A DNA stretch of 64,000 nucleotides, from the NCBI RefSeq assembly GCF_001708935.1, contig NZ_MASI01000005.1, forward strand, positions 1 to 64,000. Reading direction: 5' to 3'. The translations under genes and the position numbers were made by a program. The stretch comes from Methyloligella halotolerans (GTDB lineage: Bacteria > Pseudomonadota > Alphaproteobacteria > Rhizobiales > Methyloligellaceae). Under the pieces are notes generated by a model that saw only the letters and a program-made list of their open reading frames with translations, was not told the origin of the DNA and did no database searches. Positions 1 through 8,697 of the stretch are shown piece by piece. Every line of letters begins with the position of its first letter. The first letter of the stretch is position 1.

Positions 1-2162
1 CGTCCGAGACCGGCTCGGCGGCGGGTGTCGGGGGCTTCGGCGGCGGCAACGGCTCCAATACGGGCGGCGGCGGCGGCGCGGCTTTCGGCGGCGCGGTCTT
101 CGTGCGCCAGGGCGGCACCCTCATCGTCCGCGGCAGCGGCACCATGACCGGCGGCACGGTGACCGGCGGCGCAGGCGCCGGCAACGGCGACGACGGCAAA
201 GCGCTGGCAACCGGCATCTTCCTTCAGAATTCGACGGTCGAGTTCGACCCGGGCTCCGGCGACACCCAGACGATCAACGACGGTATCGGCGACGACACGG
301 GCAACGGCTCAAGCCGGGGCTCCCTTGTGAAATCCGGCCTCGGCCGGACCGTCCTCAACGGTGCCAGCACGTATACCGGAAGCACCACCGTCAATGGCGG
401 CACCCTCGCCGTGAACGGCTCGATAACGTCCGATGTGACGGTGAACTCCGGCGGCATCCTCTCCGGCACCGGCCAGGTCGGAGCCGTCTCACTCTATGGC
501 GGCACGATCACGCCGGGCGGCTCCTCCATCGGAACGATGCGGGTGAACGGCAACTTCCTGATGGACAGCAACTCCACCTATACGGTGAATGTCGACGACG
601 CGGGCAATAGCGACCTCATCGTCGTGACCGGCACCGTCGACCTGACGGGCTCCACCCTGGACGTGATGGCCCAGAACGGCGCCTACAGCACGAAGAACCG
701 CTACACCGTGATCCGGAATGATGGGGTCGATCCCGTTACCGGGCAGTTCGGCAAGGTCAAGACCAACTACGCGTTCCTGGACCCGAAGGTGAATTACGCG
801 GGCGGCAGCGGCAACGATGTCGTTCTCACCCTGGAGCGCAAGACCACGACCATTCCCAGAGCCCCGACGGGCGGTGGCGGCGGTTCTGGCGGCTCCGGCG
901 GAAGCGGCGGCGGCTCCGGTGGTGGAGGCGGCGGTGGCGGTGGTGGTGGCACCACGACCTATCTGAGCTTCTGCTCCGTGGCCCAGACCTCCAACCAGTG
1001 CAACGTGGCGAAGACCCTCGACATCTTCCCGGACGGTGACGAGCTCTTCCTGAACGTCCTCTTCCAGACGGAAGAAGGCGCGCGGATGGCCTTCGACAAC
1101 CTCTCCGGCGAGATCCACGCCAGCACCATCGGCGTCATCGCCAACGATGCCCGCTTCGTCCGCGATGCGGTGATGGGGCGCCTCATGCAGGCCGGCTATT
1201 ACGCCCAGAACGGCGGCATCGGCCCTCTCGGTATTGGCGGCCCGCGCATTGCCACCATGTCCGGCCCAGGCGCACAGCCGAGCTATGACTACGGTTACAA
1301 CGCGCCGCAATATCTGGCGCCGGCGAGCCAATCTCAGCCGGTTACCTTCTGGACCCAGGGCTACGGCTCCTGGGGCGACTTCTCCGGCAACAGGAACGCA
1401 GCCTCTGTCGACCGCAATCTCGGCGGCTTCGTCTCCGGCTTCGATGCGGATATCGGCGGCGGATGGCGGGCCGGTCTCGCGACAGGTGCCTCCTTCTCGG
1501 ACCTGAGCGCAAACGCGCGCTACAGCACGGCCGAGGTGGAGAGCTACAATCTCGGCGGCTATCTCGGCGGCATGATGGGCAGCTTCGCCCTGCGCAGCGG
1601 CGCCATGTATGCCTGGCACGGCATCGAGACCTCTCGCCTGGCGGCCTTCCCCGGCTTCTACGAGAAGGAGAAGGCGGACTATAACGGTCACAGCTCGCAG
1701 GTCTTCGGCGAGGTCGCCTACCCTGTCTATCAGAACGACATCGCCTTCGAGCCCTTCGCGGGCCTGGCCTATGTCTCGGTCGACACGGACGGCTTCCGCG
1801 AAAGCGGAGCGCTCGCCGGCCTCCGCAGCAGCGGCGGCAGCCAGGACACGGGCTATTCCACCTTGGGCATGCGTGCAGCCGTGACCATGGATTGGGATGG
1901 CTGGCTGGTGACGCCCCGGGCCTCGATCGCCTGGCAGCACGCCTTTAGCGATCTCGACACCACTGCCAACCTCGCCTTCCAGAGCACGGGCCTCGGCTTC
2001 GGCGTGAACGGCGTCGTTCTGGCGGAGGATACCGCCCTGCTCGATCTCGGAATGGATTTCGCGCTCGGCAAAAATACCGAGGCCGGCATCTCGTATATCG
2101 GCCAGTTCGGCGATGGGGTCACGGATAACGGCGTGAAGGGCCAGTTCACCTGGCGCTTCTGA
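1..2162 (+). CDS. autotransporter outer-membrane protein, 3' part
   Basis: This is the C-terminal part of a type V autotransporter. The frame is open from base 3, so the signal peptide and most of the passenger lie outside the window; a GTG at 102 is internal, not a start. The visible passenger is rich in Gly, Thr and Ala and includes autotransporter-associated beta-strand repeats at about 325-440 (TYTGSTTVNGGTL). A linker made almost only of Gly and Ser follows at about 872-950. The barrel domain runs from about 1340 to the end, with alternating aromatic and glycine residues and a terminal W-R-F, the usual recognition end of BAM-assembled barrels. The passenger is probably secreted to the cell surface; its ligand cannot be told. 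A strong terminator follows 30 bases after the stop. Confidence 0.87.
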   Translation, partial: SETGSAAGVGGFGGGNGSNTGGGGGAAFGGAVFVRQGGTLIVRGSGTMTGGTVTGGAGAGNGDDGKALATGIFLQNSTVEFDPGSGDTQTINDGIGDDTGNGSSRGSLVKSGLGRTVLNGASTYTGSTTVNGGTLAVNGSITSDVTVNSGGILSGTGQVGAVSLYGGTITPGGSSIGTMRVNGNFLMDSNSTYTVNVDDAGNSDLIVVTGTVDLTGSTLDVMAQNGAYSTKNRYTVIRNDGVDPVTGQFGKVKTNYAFLDPKVNYAGGSGNDVVLTLERKTTTIPRAPTGGGGGSGGSGGSGGGSGGGGGGGGGGGTTTYLSFCSVAQTSNQCNVAKTLDIFPDGDELFLNVLFQTEEGARMAFDNLSGEIHASTIGVIANDARFVRDAVMGRLMQAGYYAQNGGIGPLGIGGPRIATMSGPGAQPSYDYGYNAPQYLAPASQSQPVTFWTQGYGSWGDFSGNRNAASVDRNLGGFVSGFDADIGGGWRAGLATGASFSDLSANARYSTAEVESYNLGGYLGGMMGSFALRSGAMYAWHGIETSRLAAFPGFYEKEKADYNGHSSQVFGEVAYPVYQNDIAFEPFAGLAYVSVDTDGFRESGALAGLRSSGGSQDTGYSTLGMRAAVTMDWDGWLVTPRASIAWQHAFSDLDTTANLAFQSTGLGFGVNGVVLAEDTALLDLGMDFALGKNTEAGISYIGQFGDGVTDNGVKGQFTWRF

Positions 2163-2191
2163 TCACGTAGAAATTTAACCCTGCAAACTCA

Positions 2192-2221
2192 GGGCCGCTC
2201 GATCGAGCGGCCCTTTTTTTG
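2192..2221 (+). terminator. rho-independent terminator of the autotransporter gene
   Basis: A perfect 22-base palindrome (half site GGGCCGCTCGA) at 2192-2213 is followed directly by a run of seven T. It lies 30 bases after the autotransporter stop codon and before the convergent gene ending at 2255. Confidence 0.9.
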
Positions 2222-2254
2222 TCGTGTGTCCCCGGATCACCGCCGAGGCGCAGG

Positions 2255-2767
2255 CTAATCCACCTTTTCGATGGCGATCCTGATCTGCGCCATCTCCGAA
2301 GCGCTGACCTGCAAGGTGACGGGCGCCGCCTCCAAGCTGAACCGCACGCTCTTGCGCAAGCCGGGACAATCCGCCGAGCCGGTATGATCGGTCGACGGAA
2401 CCAGCGCACCGTTCTGCACCAGATCGATCCAGGCTGCGCCCGAAAGGCTGACCTGATAGGTCCCGCCCCGGGCGGGCGTGAAGCGGACGACCCCACCCTT
2501 AATTGACGCGTCCTCTTTGTCCCTCCCCCGCTCCGGCGGCCGGGCGAAATCGACATCGTCCTCGGCCACGAGCGCCAGCACGAAAGCGGCTGCCTCACCG
2601 CCCTCCAGGGTGCCGCCGGACCGCGCCACGGGAAGATCGTCGGCTTTCAGCCGCTTTTGCGTCTCCGCAAGCGACCATTTGAAATTCTCGCATCCCGGCG
2701 CACAGGCCTTCGCCACCGGAATGCTGAAGATCAGCGCGCAAAGCGCGAGTGCAACGATCCGCCCCAT
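2255..2767 (-). CDS. small secreted protein coupled to TonB receptor
   Basis: This 170-residue protein has a signal peptide (residues 1-21, cleavage expected after AKA). The mature part begins with Cys and contains a second short Cys motif (CAPGCENF). The C-terminal half reads like a small beta-rich domain (GTYQVSLSGAAWIDL, then CPGLRKSVRFSL). Its ATG overlaps the receptor stop by one base (TGATGG), so translation is coupled and a role in the same uptake function is likely. Similar small proteins beside TonB receptors are sometimes labelled homogentisate dioxygenase in databases; nothing in this sequence supports that enzyme. I infer a periplasmic accessory or ligand-binding protein; the ligand is unknown. 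Confidence 0.8.
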   Translation of the reverse strand: MGRIVALALCALIFSIPVAKACAPGCENFKWSLAETQKRLKADDLPVARSGGTLEGGEAAAFVLALVAEDDVDFARPPERGRDKEDASIKGGVVRFTPARGGTYQVSLSGAAWIDLVQNGALVPSTDHTGSADCPGLRKSVRFSLEAAPVTLQVSASEMAQIRIAIEKVD

Positions 2768-5049
2768 CAGAACCGCGCCCGCATCTTGGCGAAGAAGGCA
2801 CGGCCCGCTTCCGGGAAGCCATCCTCCAGCTCGTAATTGTCATCGAGCAGGTTGGTCGCGCCCAAGGCCAGGGTGATCTCGTCGCTCGCCTGATATTCCG
2901 CCTCCAGATTCACCAGCGCGTAGGAGCCGAGCTTGCGGTAGTTCGGCGTGCGCGGCTGAGGTCCGGAGAGCAGCGAGCTCCCACTGGACGTGATCAGGCT
3001 GTAACGGTCGCTCGCCAGCTCGATATTGGGGGTGAGCGTCCACCGCTCCGTCGCCGCCCAGGAGAGATAGATGAACCCCTCATGCTGGGGCGTACCCTCG
3101 GGCCGCGGCCCGATCATCTCGTAATCGTAGTCGCGGTCCAGATAGGTGTAATTGCCGCCCACCGTCACCGTGGGGCTGACCTTCCAGTCGACCGAGAATT
3201 CGACTCCCTTATAGGTCCCGTCGACATTCTGGTTCTGGATGGCGCTCGAACCCCGGTCAGAGGTGAAGACCGGCTGGATGGAGTTTGAAAGGTCCGAATA
3301 GAAGAGCGCGCCGGAAACCTGAACCGAGCTGAACAACGTATCGCTCGCGCCGACTTCGTAGTTCACCGCCCTCTCCGGACCGAGATCGGGATTCGGCACG
3401 ATCTGCCCGAACCGGGTCGAGAAACGTTCGAACATGGTGGGAAACCGCGTGCGGTCGGAAATGGTCGCGTGCAGCTTGCCGGTGTCGGAGTAGCTGTAGA
3501 CCGCACCGCCCTGATAATCCCAGGCGCCCGTGGTGCTGGTCGGATAGTTGTAGACCCGGTCCGGCCCGCCGCTGGGCGGCTCGCCGTAATCCTCCGCGCT
3601 GACCACCTCGAGCTGGTTGAAAGCGACGCCGCCAATGAAGTCGAGGCGGCTCGTGGCATGGAAGGTATTCTCCGCCGCGAAAGACCATGTCTCCTCGACA
3701 TTCTCCTGAACCGGCTCGACGAAGTCGGCTCCGCCCGGCGCATCGTGGGAATATTCCTGATGCTGATCCCGCCGGTAATGCACCGCCGTCTTGAAGCTGT
3801 TCTGAGGGATGAGGTCGGTGCCGAACTCGATCGAGCCGCCTTCCGCCTCATCGTTGTAGTAGCTGTCGAAGCTGCGGAAGCTCTCCTGCTGCCGGAAGGC
3901 GGGGTCGTCGTAGGACGAGAGCAGATTATCGAACGTGTTGTAGTACGCGTTGGTCTTCACATAGGAGGCCGAGCCCAGCTTGGTCTTGGAGAGCCAGGAC
4001 AGACTCTGGGTGTCCCAGTAGAGCCAGTCCCAGAAGCGCGGGCCCTGCACCACCTGCCCCGCCACATGGAGCGGCGCGCTCTTCGCCCCCTGCTGGTTCG
4101 TGTAGTTGATGCTGTATTCGTCGGTCGCGTTGGGCGTGATGCCGACCTTGGCGTTGATGCGGTAATCCTCCGCATTGGAGTGGCCGCGCACGCCGCCATT
4201 CTCGTTCTCGATCAAGATCGGCGTGAAGTCGTCCGACAGGGTCCAGTGGTCCTGATCGCGCAGCGTCCCGCTGACCTGCGCGTAGTAATGCTTCTGCCTT
4301 GTGCCGCCATAGGCGTAGCCGGTCCAGGAATTGACCGTGTCGAAATCGCCGCCGAACTCGACACCGGCCCGTCCCTCTAGCTCCAGCGCCTTCGTGGGCT
4401 TGCGCGACACCATGTTGATGGCGCCGCCCATGCCGCCCGGTCCGTTCAGCACCGAGACATAGCCTTTCTGCACCTGAATCTCGGAAAGATCCGGCGTCAG
4501 GAAGCGGTTGAAATCAAGCCGATTATCGGCCGGCAGATAGATGCGAACGCCGTCGACATAGAGCGGCACCCGGTAACGGTTGAAGCCGCGTACATAGATG
4601 TCCCGTTCGTTCCGGCTGCCGCCCGTATTGTCTGTGGTCACACCAGGAACGATGCTCAGCGCCTGATCCAGCGTATTCTTGTTGTAGGTCCACATCGTCT
4701 CATTGGTGATCGTGCTGCCGCCGATCGAATCGAGCTGTCCCAGGGTGAACACACCGACGGCCCCTGCCCCGCTGCCGGTCACCGCGGGCGGAAGCACGAC
4801 CGCCTCTTGGGCCTGCTCTTGGACCGCTTGAGGCGCGGACGCCGCCACCGCGTGACGCACCGGCGCGGGCGCCACAGGCGCGCTCCTCTCCGGCTGATCG
4901 CCGGTCACGACGATCGGCGGCAACACCGTCGCCTCGTCGGCCGTCACGTCGCCGCCGGATGTGAGCTCCTGATCCTCCGCCCAAGCCGCTGCTGGAATCG
5001 ACGCAGCCACCATCGCAGCCGCAAAGGCTGCCCCTTTCACGTTCCCCAT
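2767..5049 (-). CDS. TonB-dependent outer-membrane receptor, probably ModE-regulated
   Basis: This 760-residue protein has a signal peptide ending at AAAWA, a Pro/Ala-rich N-terminal spacer with LPPIVVTG resembling a TonB box, a plug domain (DIYVRGFNRYRVPLYVDGVR, then GPGGMGGAINMVSRKP) and a 22-strand-type barrel ending in Phe. The open frame runs 85 codons further upstream, but the ATG at 5049 is preceded by GGGGGA and starts a proper signal peptide. The family imports scarce metals or metal chelates, cobalamin and siderophores with energy from TonB. The divergent ModE-type regulator and the Mo-box-like palindromes in the shared promoter suggest a molybdate, tungstate or metal-chelate ligand. 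This is inference; sequence alone does not give the substrate. Confidence 0.9.
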   Translation of the reverse strand: MGNVKGAAFAAAMVAASIPAAAWAEDQELTSGGDVTADEATVLPPIVVTGDQPERSAPVAPAPVRHAVAASAPQAVQEQAQEAVVLPPAVTGSGAGAVGVFTLGQLDSIGGSTITNETMWTYNKNTLDQALSIVPGVTTDNTGGSRNERDIYVRGFNRYRVPLYVDGVRIYLPADNRLDFNRFLTPDLSEIQVQKGYVSVLNGPGGMGGAINMVSRKPTKALELEGRAGVEFGGDFDTVNSWTGYAYGGTRQKHYYAQVSGTLRDQDHWTLSDDFTPILIENENGGVRGHSNAEDYRINAKVGITPNATDEYSINYTNQQGAKSAPLHVAGQVVQGPRFWDWLYWDTQSLSWLSKTKLGSASYVKTNAYYNTFDNLLSSYDDPAFRQQESFRSFDSYYNDEAEGGSIEFGTDLIPQNSFKTAVHYRRDQHQEYSHDAPGGADFVEPVQENVEETWSFAAENTFHATSRLDFIGGVAFNQLEVVSAEDYGEPPSGGPDRVYNYPTSTTGAWDYQGGAVYSYSDTGKLHATISDRTRFPTMFERFSTRFGQIVPNPDLGPERAVNYEVGASDTLFSSVQVSGALFYSDLSNSIQPVFTSDRGSSAIQNQNVDGTYKGVEFSVDWKVSPTVTVGGNYTYLDRDYDYEMIGPRPEGTPQHEGFIYLSWAATERWTLTPNIELASDRYSLITSSGSSLLSGPQPRTPNYRKLGSYALVNLEAEYQASDEITLALGATNLLDDNYELEDGFPEAGRAFFAKMRARF

Positions 5050-5082
5050 TAAATCCCCCGACGTCTTCCTGTCACATGCTAT

Positions 5083-5106
5083 CGTTATATCTCTATGGAT
5101 ATTACG
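5083..5106. promoter_or_regulatory. Mo-box-like palindrome 1 (candidate ModE site)
   Basis: The half sites CGTTATATC and GATATTACG are separated by six bases. The published ModE element is CGnTATATA-N6-TATATAnCG, so most positions agree. The site lies 34 bases upstream of the TonB receptor ATG, where it could block or activate that promoter. AT-rich DNA of this kind stands out in a GC-rich window. Confidence 0.55.
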
Positions 5107-5112
5107 GAGGAA

Positions 5113-5136
5113 CGCTATATACCGACTGATACAGCG
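5113..5136. promoter_or_regulatory. Mo-box-like palindrome 2 (candidate ModE site)
   Basis: The half sites CGCTATATA and GATACAGCG are separated by exactly six bases. The left half is a perfect match to the ModE half-site and the right half matches seven of nine positions. It lies 30 bases from palindrome 1, about three helical turns, so both would be on the same DNA face. It is 36 bases upstream of the ModE-like start, suggesting autoregulation. Confidence 0.6.
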
Positions 5137-5172
5137 AGTCCAGAGGAAGGAGCGAGCAAAAAGGACGACGGG

Positions 5173-5640
5173 ATGCACCCCTGCTATAGTGCCGCCGCTT
5201 TGGGAGTTTGGATGGGGCGGAGCAGCGTGAGCGGGAAGCAGGGAGAATCGGCAGACACGGGCCAGCCGAGAACGGCGTCGGCAGGCACTGCGAAGTCTGG
5301 CCATGCGAAAGGCCAGAAGCCCTTTCCGCGCTTGCGCATTCCCATCGCAGACGGGCTCGTGCTCGGGCCGGGGAAGATCGAGCTTCTGGAAGCCATCGGT
5401 CGCACCGGATCGATCTCGGCCGGCGGACGCGAGATGGGCATGTCCTACCGGCGCGCCTGGCTGTTGGTCGATGCCCTGAACCGCATGTTCGCCAAGCCGC
5501 TCATCCTCACCGCCACCGGCGGCACGCGAGGCGGCGGTGCGCAGGTGACGGACGAAGGCCGCGCCGTCGTCTCAGCCTATCGCCGTGCCGAAGAGCGCAC
5601 CAAGCCGTCATCCAGGAAGAACTGGCCGGATTGCCACTGA
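5173..5640 (+). CDS. ModE-type winged-helix regulator without molybdate domain
   Basis: Residues about 53-135 form the LysR-like winged helix of ModE: KIELLEAIGRTGSISAGGRE, then MSYRRAWLLVDALNRMF, GGTRGGGAQVT and a closing AYRRAEE. The C-terminal molbindin domains of E. coli ModE are absent, as in the single-domain ModE proteins of many alphaproteobacteria. I chose ATG 5173 because AAGGA precedes it by seven bases; ATG 5212 is also possible, and a longer frame from 5095 would overlap the operators. The last residues (after EERTK) look unnatural. Adding one base near 5604 (AAGCC to AAGGCC) gives a tail AVIQEELAGL that ends at 5657 and resembles the family, so a one-base deletion is likely. It probably controls the divergent receptor and itself. 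Confidence 0.8.
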   Translation: MHPCYSAAALGVWMGRSSVSGKQGESADTGQPRTASAGTAKSGHAKGQKPFPRLRIPIADGLVLGPGKIELLEAIGRTGSISAGGREMGMSYRRAWLLVDALNRMFAKPLILTATGGTRGGGAQVTDEGRAVVSAYRRAEERTKPSSRKNWPDCH

Positions 5641-5778
5641 AATCCCGGAAGAGATAGACGTGCGGATCTCCTGAACACCCATCTGCGGACGACTCTCTCC
5701 CTCTCGCCCGACGACCGCTCGACTAGACTATTGCGTGTAACCGCGGCGCCTTCTACCGTCACATCCGGGGGTACGGGT

Positions 5779-7296
5779 ATGACAGTAGATTTGCCCGAGT
5801 TCTTGGAGCGAGGTGAGCCGGCCCGGCTCATTCCAGTCGCCCATGCGAGCCAGAAGGAGCGCTCGGCCGCCTCCGTCTTCCTCGCCGCGCTGACCGTCGT
5901 CAGACCATTCGCGGAATCGGTGCTCGAGACCATCAGCAAATCGCTCGGCCGCCGGAGCTCCCTAGCCGCCTTCACGGAAGTCGTTTTCAAGGATTGTCCC
6001 GAAGAGGATCGATGCCGGCCGGATGGCCTCCTCGTTCTGACAACTCCAAGGAGCGAATGGCGGGCCGTCATCGAGGCGAAGATCGGTACCGGCAAGATCA
6101 GCGCGGAGCAGCTGACCCGCTACACCAAGCTGGCCGCCCACAACAAGATCGACGCCGTCATCACGATCTCGAATGAGCTGGCGGTCATGCCGGACCATCC
6201 GCCATACGAGATTCCCCCGAAGATCGGCGGGAAGGTCGAGGTGTATCACTGGTCATGGATGCGGCTGGTAACACTCGGCACGATGCTGCTCAGCCAAGCC
6301 GACGAGACCTTCGATCCGGAGCAGCATTTCCTCCTCAAGGAGGTGCTCCGCTATTTCTCTCACGAGAATGTCGACGTCCGCGGGTTCCATCAGATGAACC
6401 CGGAATGGCCGGGCCTGCTGGAGCGGATCCACTCCGGCGCAAATCTGCACAGGACGGACTCCGCCGTGCAGAAGACGGTGGCGGCCTGGCATCAGGAGCA
6501 AAGCGATCTCTGCCTGCTCCTGGCACGCAAGCTCCGTGTTCCGGTGAGCTTGAAGATGAAGAAATCCCATCGGAGCGATCAAGCCGCACGCGTAGAGGCA
6601 GACGCCGGCGAGCTCGTTGCGGAAAAGCGGCTGAGCGCGACGTTCGAGGTTCCCAATATCGCCGCCCCCATCGAGGTGACGGCCAATGCATTGAAACGGA
6701 ACATCGTCTGCCAGATGAGCGTCGATGCGCCCGAGGATCGCAAGAAATACGAATCGCGCTTGAACTGGCTGCTCCGGCAGCTCCCCGAGGAAACCGAGGC
6801 GCGCATCGGCATCCACATCCGCTGGAAGAATGGCGGCAATTCGTTCGGCTGGCTGCCCGAGCTGAGGGCGGATCCGAAGAAGGCGGATATCGGCCGATCG
6901 GGCGCCGTGCCGAAATGCTTCGACGTGTTCACGGTCACCGATCTTGGACGAAAATTCTCCGGCACCAAGAATTTCATCGAGGAGCTGGAGACGGCGCTGC
7001 CGCAATTCTACGACAGCGTCGCGCGGCACATCCGGCCCTGGCAGCCCGGCCCCGCGGCAGGGCCGTTGGAAGGGGAAGAAACTCTCGCCGACACCGTCGA
7101 GAACCTGCCCAATCTAAAACCCGCTCCTCCCCGCCAGGTCGTGAGGCAGGGCGCTGCCGGAAACGGGCATTATCTCGTTTTCGCCGATGGCTCGATTGAA
7201 GTGGAGACGCCAAATGGGGTCCGCCTTTTCAAGAGCCTGGGTGAGTTGCTCTCGCATGCGAAACGGGGCTCCGCAGCAAATGGGCCATCGACTTGA
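5779..7296 (+). CDS. PD-(D/E)XK nuclease-like protein of unknown role
   Basis: In this 505-residue protein, residues 62-125 carry a PD-(D/E)XK pattern: E67 in a strand, P81-D82, then E99-A-K101 in AVIEAKIG, followed by an EQLTRY helix (Q111) as in restriction-endonuclease-like folds. The middle and C-terminal parts (about 220-505) contain no domain I recognise; residues 330-400 look alpha/beta. The start at ATG 5779 follows GGGGGTACGGGT; an upstream TTG at 5731 would add 16 residues. No methyltransferase, helicase or other partner is nearby, so it is not a standard restriction system. It could be a solitary defence, DNA-repair or RNA-processing nuclease. Catalysis is inferred from the motif only. 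Confidence 0.75.
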   Translation: MTVDLPEFLERGEPARLIPVAHASQKERSAASVFLAALTVVRPFAESVLETISKSLGRRSSLAAFTEVVFKDCPEEDRCRPDGLLVLTTPRSEWRAVIEAKIGTGKISAEQLTRYTKLAAHNKIDAVITISNELAVMPDHPPYEIPPKIGGKVEVYHWSWMRLVTLGTMLLSQADETFDPEQHFLLKEVLRYFSHENVDVRGFHQMNPEWPGLLERIHSGANLHRTDSAVQKTVAAWHQEQSDLCLLLARKLRVPVSLKMKKSHRSDQAARVEADAGELVAEKRLSATFEVPNIAAPIEVTANALKRNIVCQMSVDAPEDRKKYESRLNWLLRQLPEETEARIGIHIRWKNGGNSFGWLPELRADPKKADIGRSGAVPKCFDVFTVTDLGRKFSGTKNFIEELETALPQFYDSVARHIRPWQPGPAAGPLEGEETLADTVENLPNLKPAPPRQVVRQGAAGNGHYLVFADGSIEVETPNGVRLFKSLGELLSHAKRGSAANGPST

Positions 7297-7315
7297 GGCG
7301 GCGGAAACGACACGC

Positions 7316-8506
7316 CTAATAGTTCGCAGCCACGCCGAAAGCCTCCGGCGCATACATGCTCATCATCGGATCGTCCTCGAGCAGCACCTCGTCGTAGAGG
7401 CCGTAGCCGTTGAAACGACTCGCCGAAACCCGGCCGTAGGCGCCGAGCTGACCGAGCTCGATATAATCACCCTCGGCGATGTCGGCCGGCAGGCGGAACG
7501 GCCCCGGCATGTAGTCGATGCTGTCGCACGACGTGCCCCAGAGCTGGAAGTCCTGGCAAGCGCCGCCCAACTCGTACCCGTCCCGGAGGCCGCGCGCCGG
7601 GAAGGCCAGCCCGCCATAGATCTTCGCGCCCTCGAAGAGGCAGCCATAGATCCCGTCATTGATGTAGAGGCTGTCGCCACGGCGGGAGAGCACCTTCACC
7701 AGCAAGGATTCCGATTCCGCCACCAGCGCCCGGCCGGGCTCGCTGAGAAGCGTGCAATCCTCCAGCCCGAGCCTCGCCACTGCCTCGCGAAGCGTGTCCA
7801 TGTAGACCGAGAGATGGGGCGGGTCGGCGAAGGGGTGCCGCGCGGGAAAACCGCCGCCGACATCGATGGAATCGACCGGCACACCCGCCTCTGCGATGAC
7901 GTCCGATGCGAGCTGCAGGGCGCGCCCGTAGCTCTCCGGCGCCAGCGCCTGAGAGCCGACATGAAAGGAAAGGCCGACATGCTCGGCCGCTTGCCGCGCG
8001 AGGCGCAGCAGATGCACCGCGTCGTTCGGCGAGGCGCCGAACTTCCGGTCCAGCGGCATGACGCTGTCCTGATTCGGCACGGCGAGCCGGACATGGAGGT
8101 GGATGTCCTTCCTGCGGCCCGTCTCCTCGACGATCTTGGCGAGCTCGCTCTCCGTATCGAGCGAGAAACGGCGAACCCCGAACTCGTGATAGGCCCGAAC
8201 GATCAGCGCCCGCGATTTCACCGGATGCATGAGATAGAGTTCCGCGCCGGGAAGTGGCGCGTAGGCTTCGATCTCGCTGAGCGAAGTGACGTCGAAGCAG
8301 CGCACGCCCGCGTCGTAAAGGGCGGCTTGGATGCGGGACGAATTGTTCGCCTTCACCGCATAGAGAACCTTGCCCGGGAAGTTGGCGAGCATCCATTCGG
8401 CGGCGCGCCTGGCTGCATGCAATCGCATGCACCGCACGGGGCGTTCCGGGGCGTATTCGCGCAGAAGCGCAGCCGCGCTGGCGTAGCGATCCATCTCTCG
8501 ATCCAT
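7316..8506 (-). CDS. type III PLP decarboxylase (ornithine/lysine family)
   Basis: This 396-residue fold-type III enzyme makes a polyamine such as putrescine (or cadaverine) by decarboxylating a basic amino acid with pyridoxal phosphate. Visible motifs are YAVKAN with the Schiff-base lysine (K52), HVGSQ, the phosphate-binding GGGFP, EPGR, and the active-site cysteine in GTSCDSID, which plays the role of the WGPTCDS motif of ornithine decarboxylase. The start ATG 8506 has AAGGG eight bases upstream; ATG 8566 would add 20 residues but has no usable ribosome site. It ends 19 bases from the convergent nuclease-like gene. Whether ornithine, lysine or both are used cannot be read off. It complements the agmatine route at 24.6-26.6 kb. 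Confidence 0.88.
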   Translation of the reverse strand: MDREMDRYASAAALLREYAPERPVRCMRLHAARRAAEWMLANFPGKVLYAVKANNSSRIQAALYDAGVRCFDVTSLSEIEAYAPLPGAELYLMHPVKSRALIVRAYHEFGVRRFSLDTESELAKIVEETGRRKDIHLHVRLAVPNQDSVMPLDRKFGASPNDAVHLLRLARQAAEHVGLSFHVGSQALAPESYGRALQLASDVIAEAGVPVDSIDVGGGFPARHPFADPPHLSVYMDTLREAVARLGLEDCTLLSEPGRALVAESESLLVKVLSRRGDSLYINDGIYGCLFEGAKIYGGLAFPARGLRDGYELGGACQDFQLWGTSCDSIDYMPGPFRLPADIAEGDYIELGQLGAYGRVSASRFNGYGLYDEVLLEDDPMMSMYAPEAFGVAANY

Positions 8507-8697
8507 GAAATAAGCCCTTGAAATAGAGAAGCTTTGAAGAGCTTCCCCACCGGCGCCTGCGGGCATCCTTGGAAGGGGCTTGGGCGTGCGGCAGTGCGGT
8601 CCCGATTAGGGGAATCCCGCAGCCCTGTAAAGAGGATTGAAGGGCCTCGTCGCCGCGACCTGCGCTCGGTCGCCCCCGTGCCCGATCGGCGCGAAAT

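Noticed and set aside
489-1940. Long minus-strand open frame (483 codons) opposite the autotransporter
   Set aside because: It mirrors codon bias of the real gene on the plus strand, has no family resemblance, and the plus-strand frame shows autotransporter repeats and a barrel.
2255-2767. Calling the small secreted protein homogentisate 1,2-dioxygenase
   Set aside because: It is 170 residues, exported, and lacks any dioxygenase metal motif; that name is a database carry-over for this type of protein.
7187-8521. 444-codon plus-strand open frame opposite the decarboxylase gene
   Set aside because: The minus strand carries the PLP decarboxylase with all active-site motifs; the plus frame is an antisense shadow.
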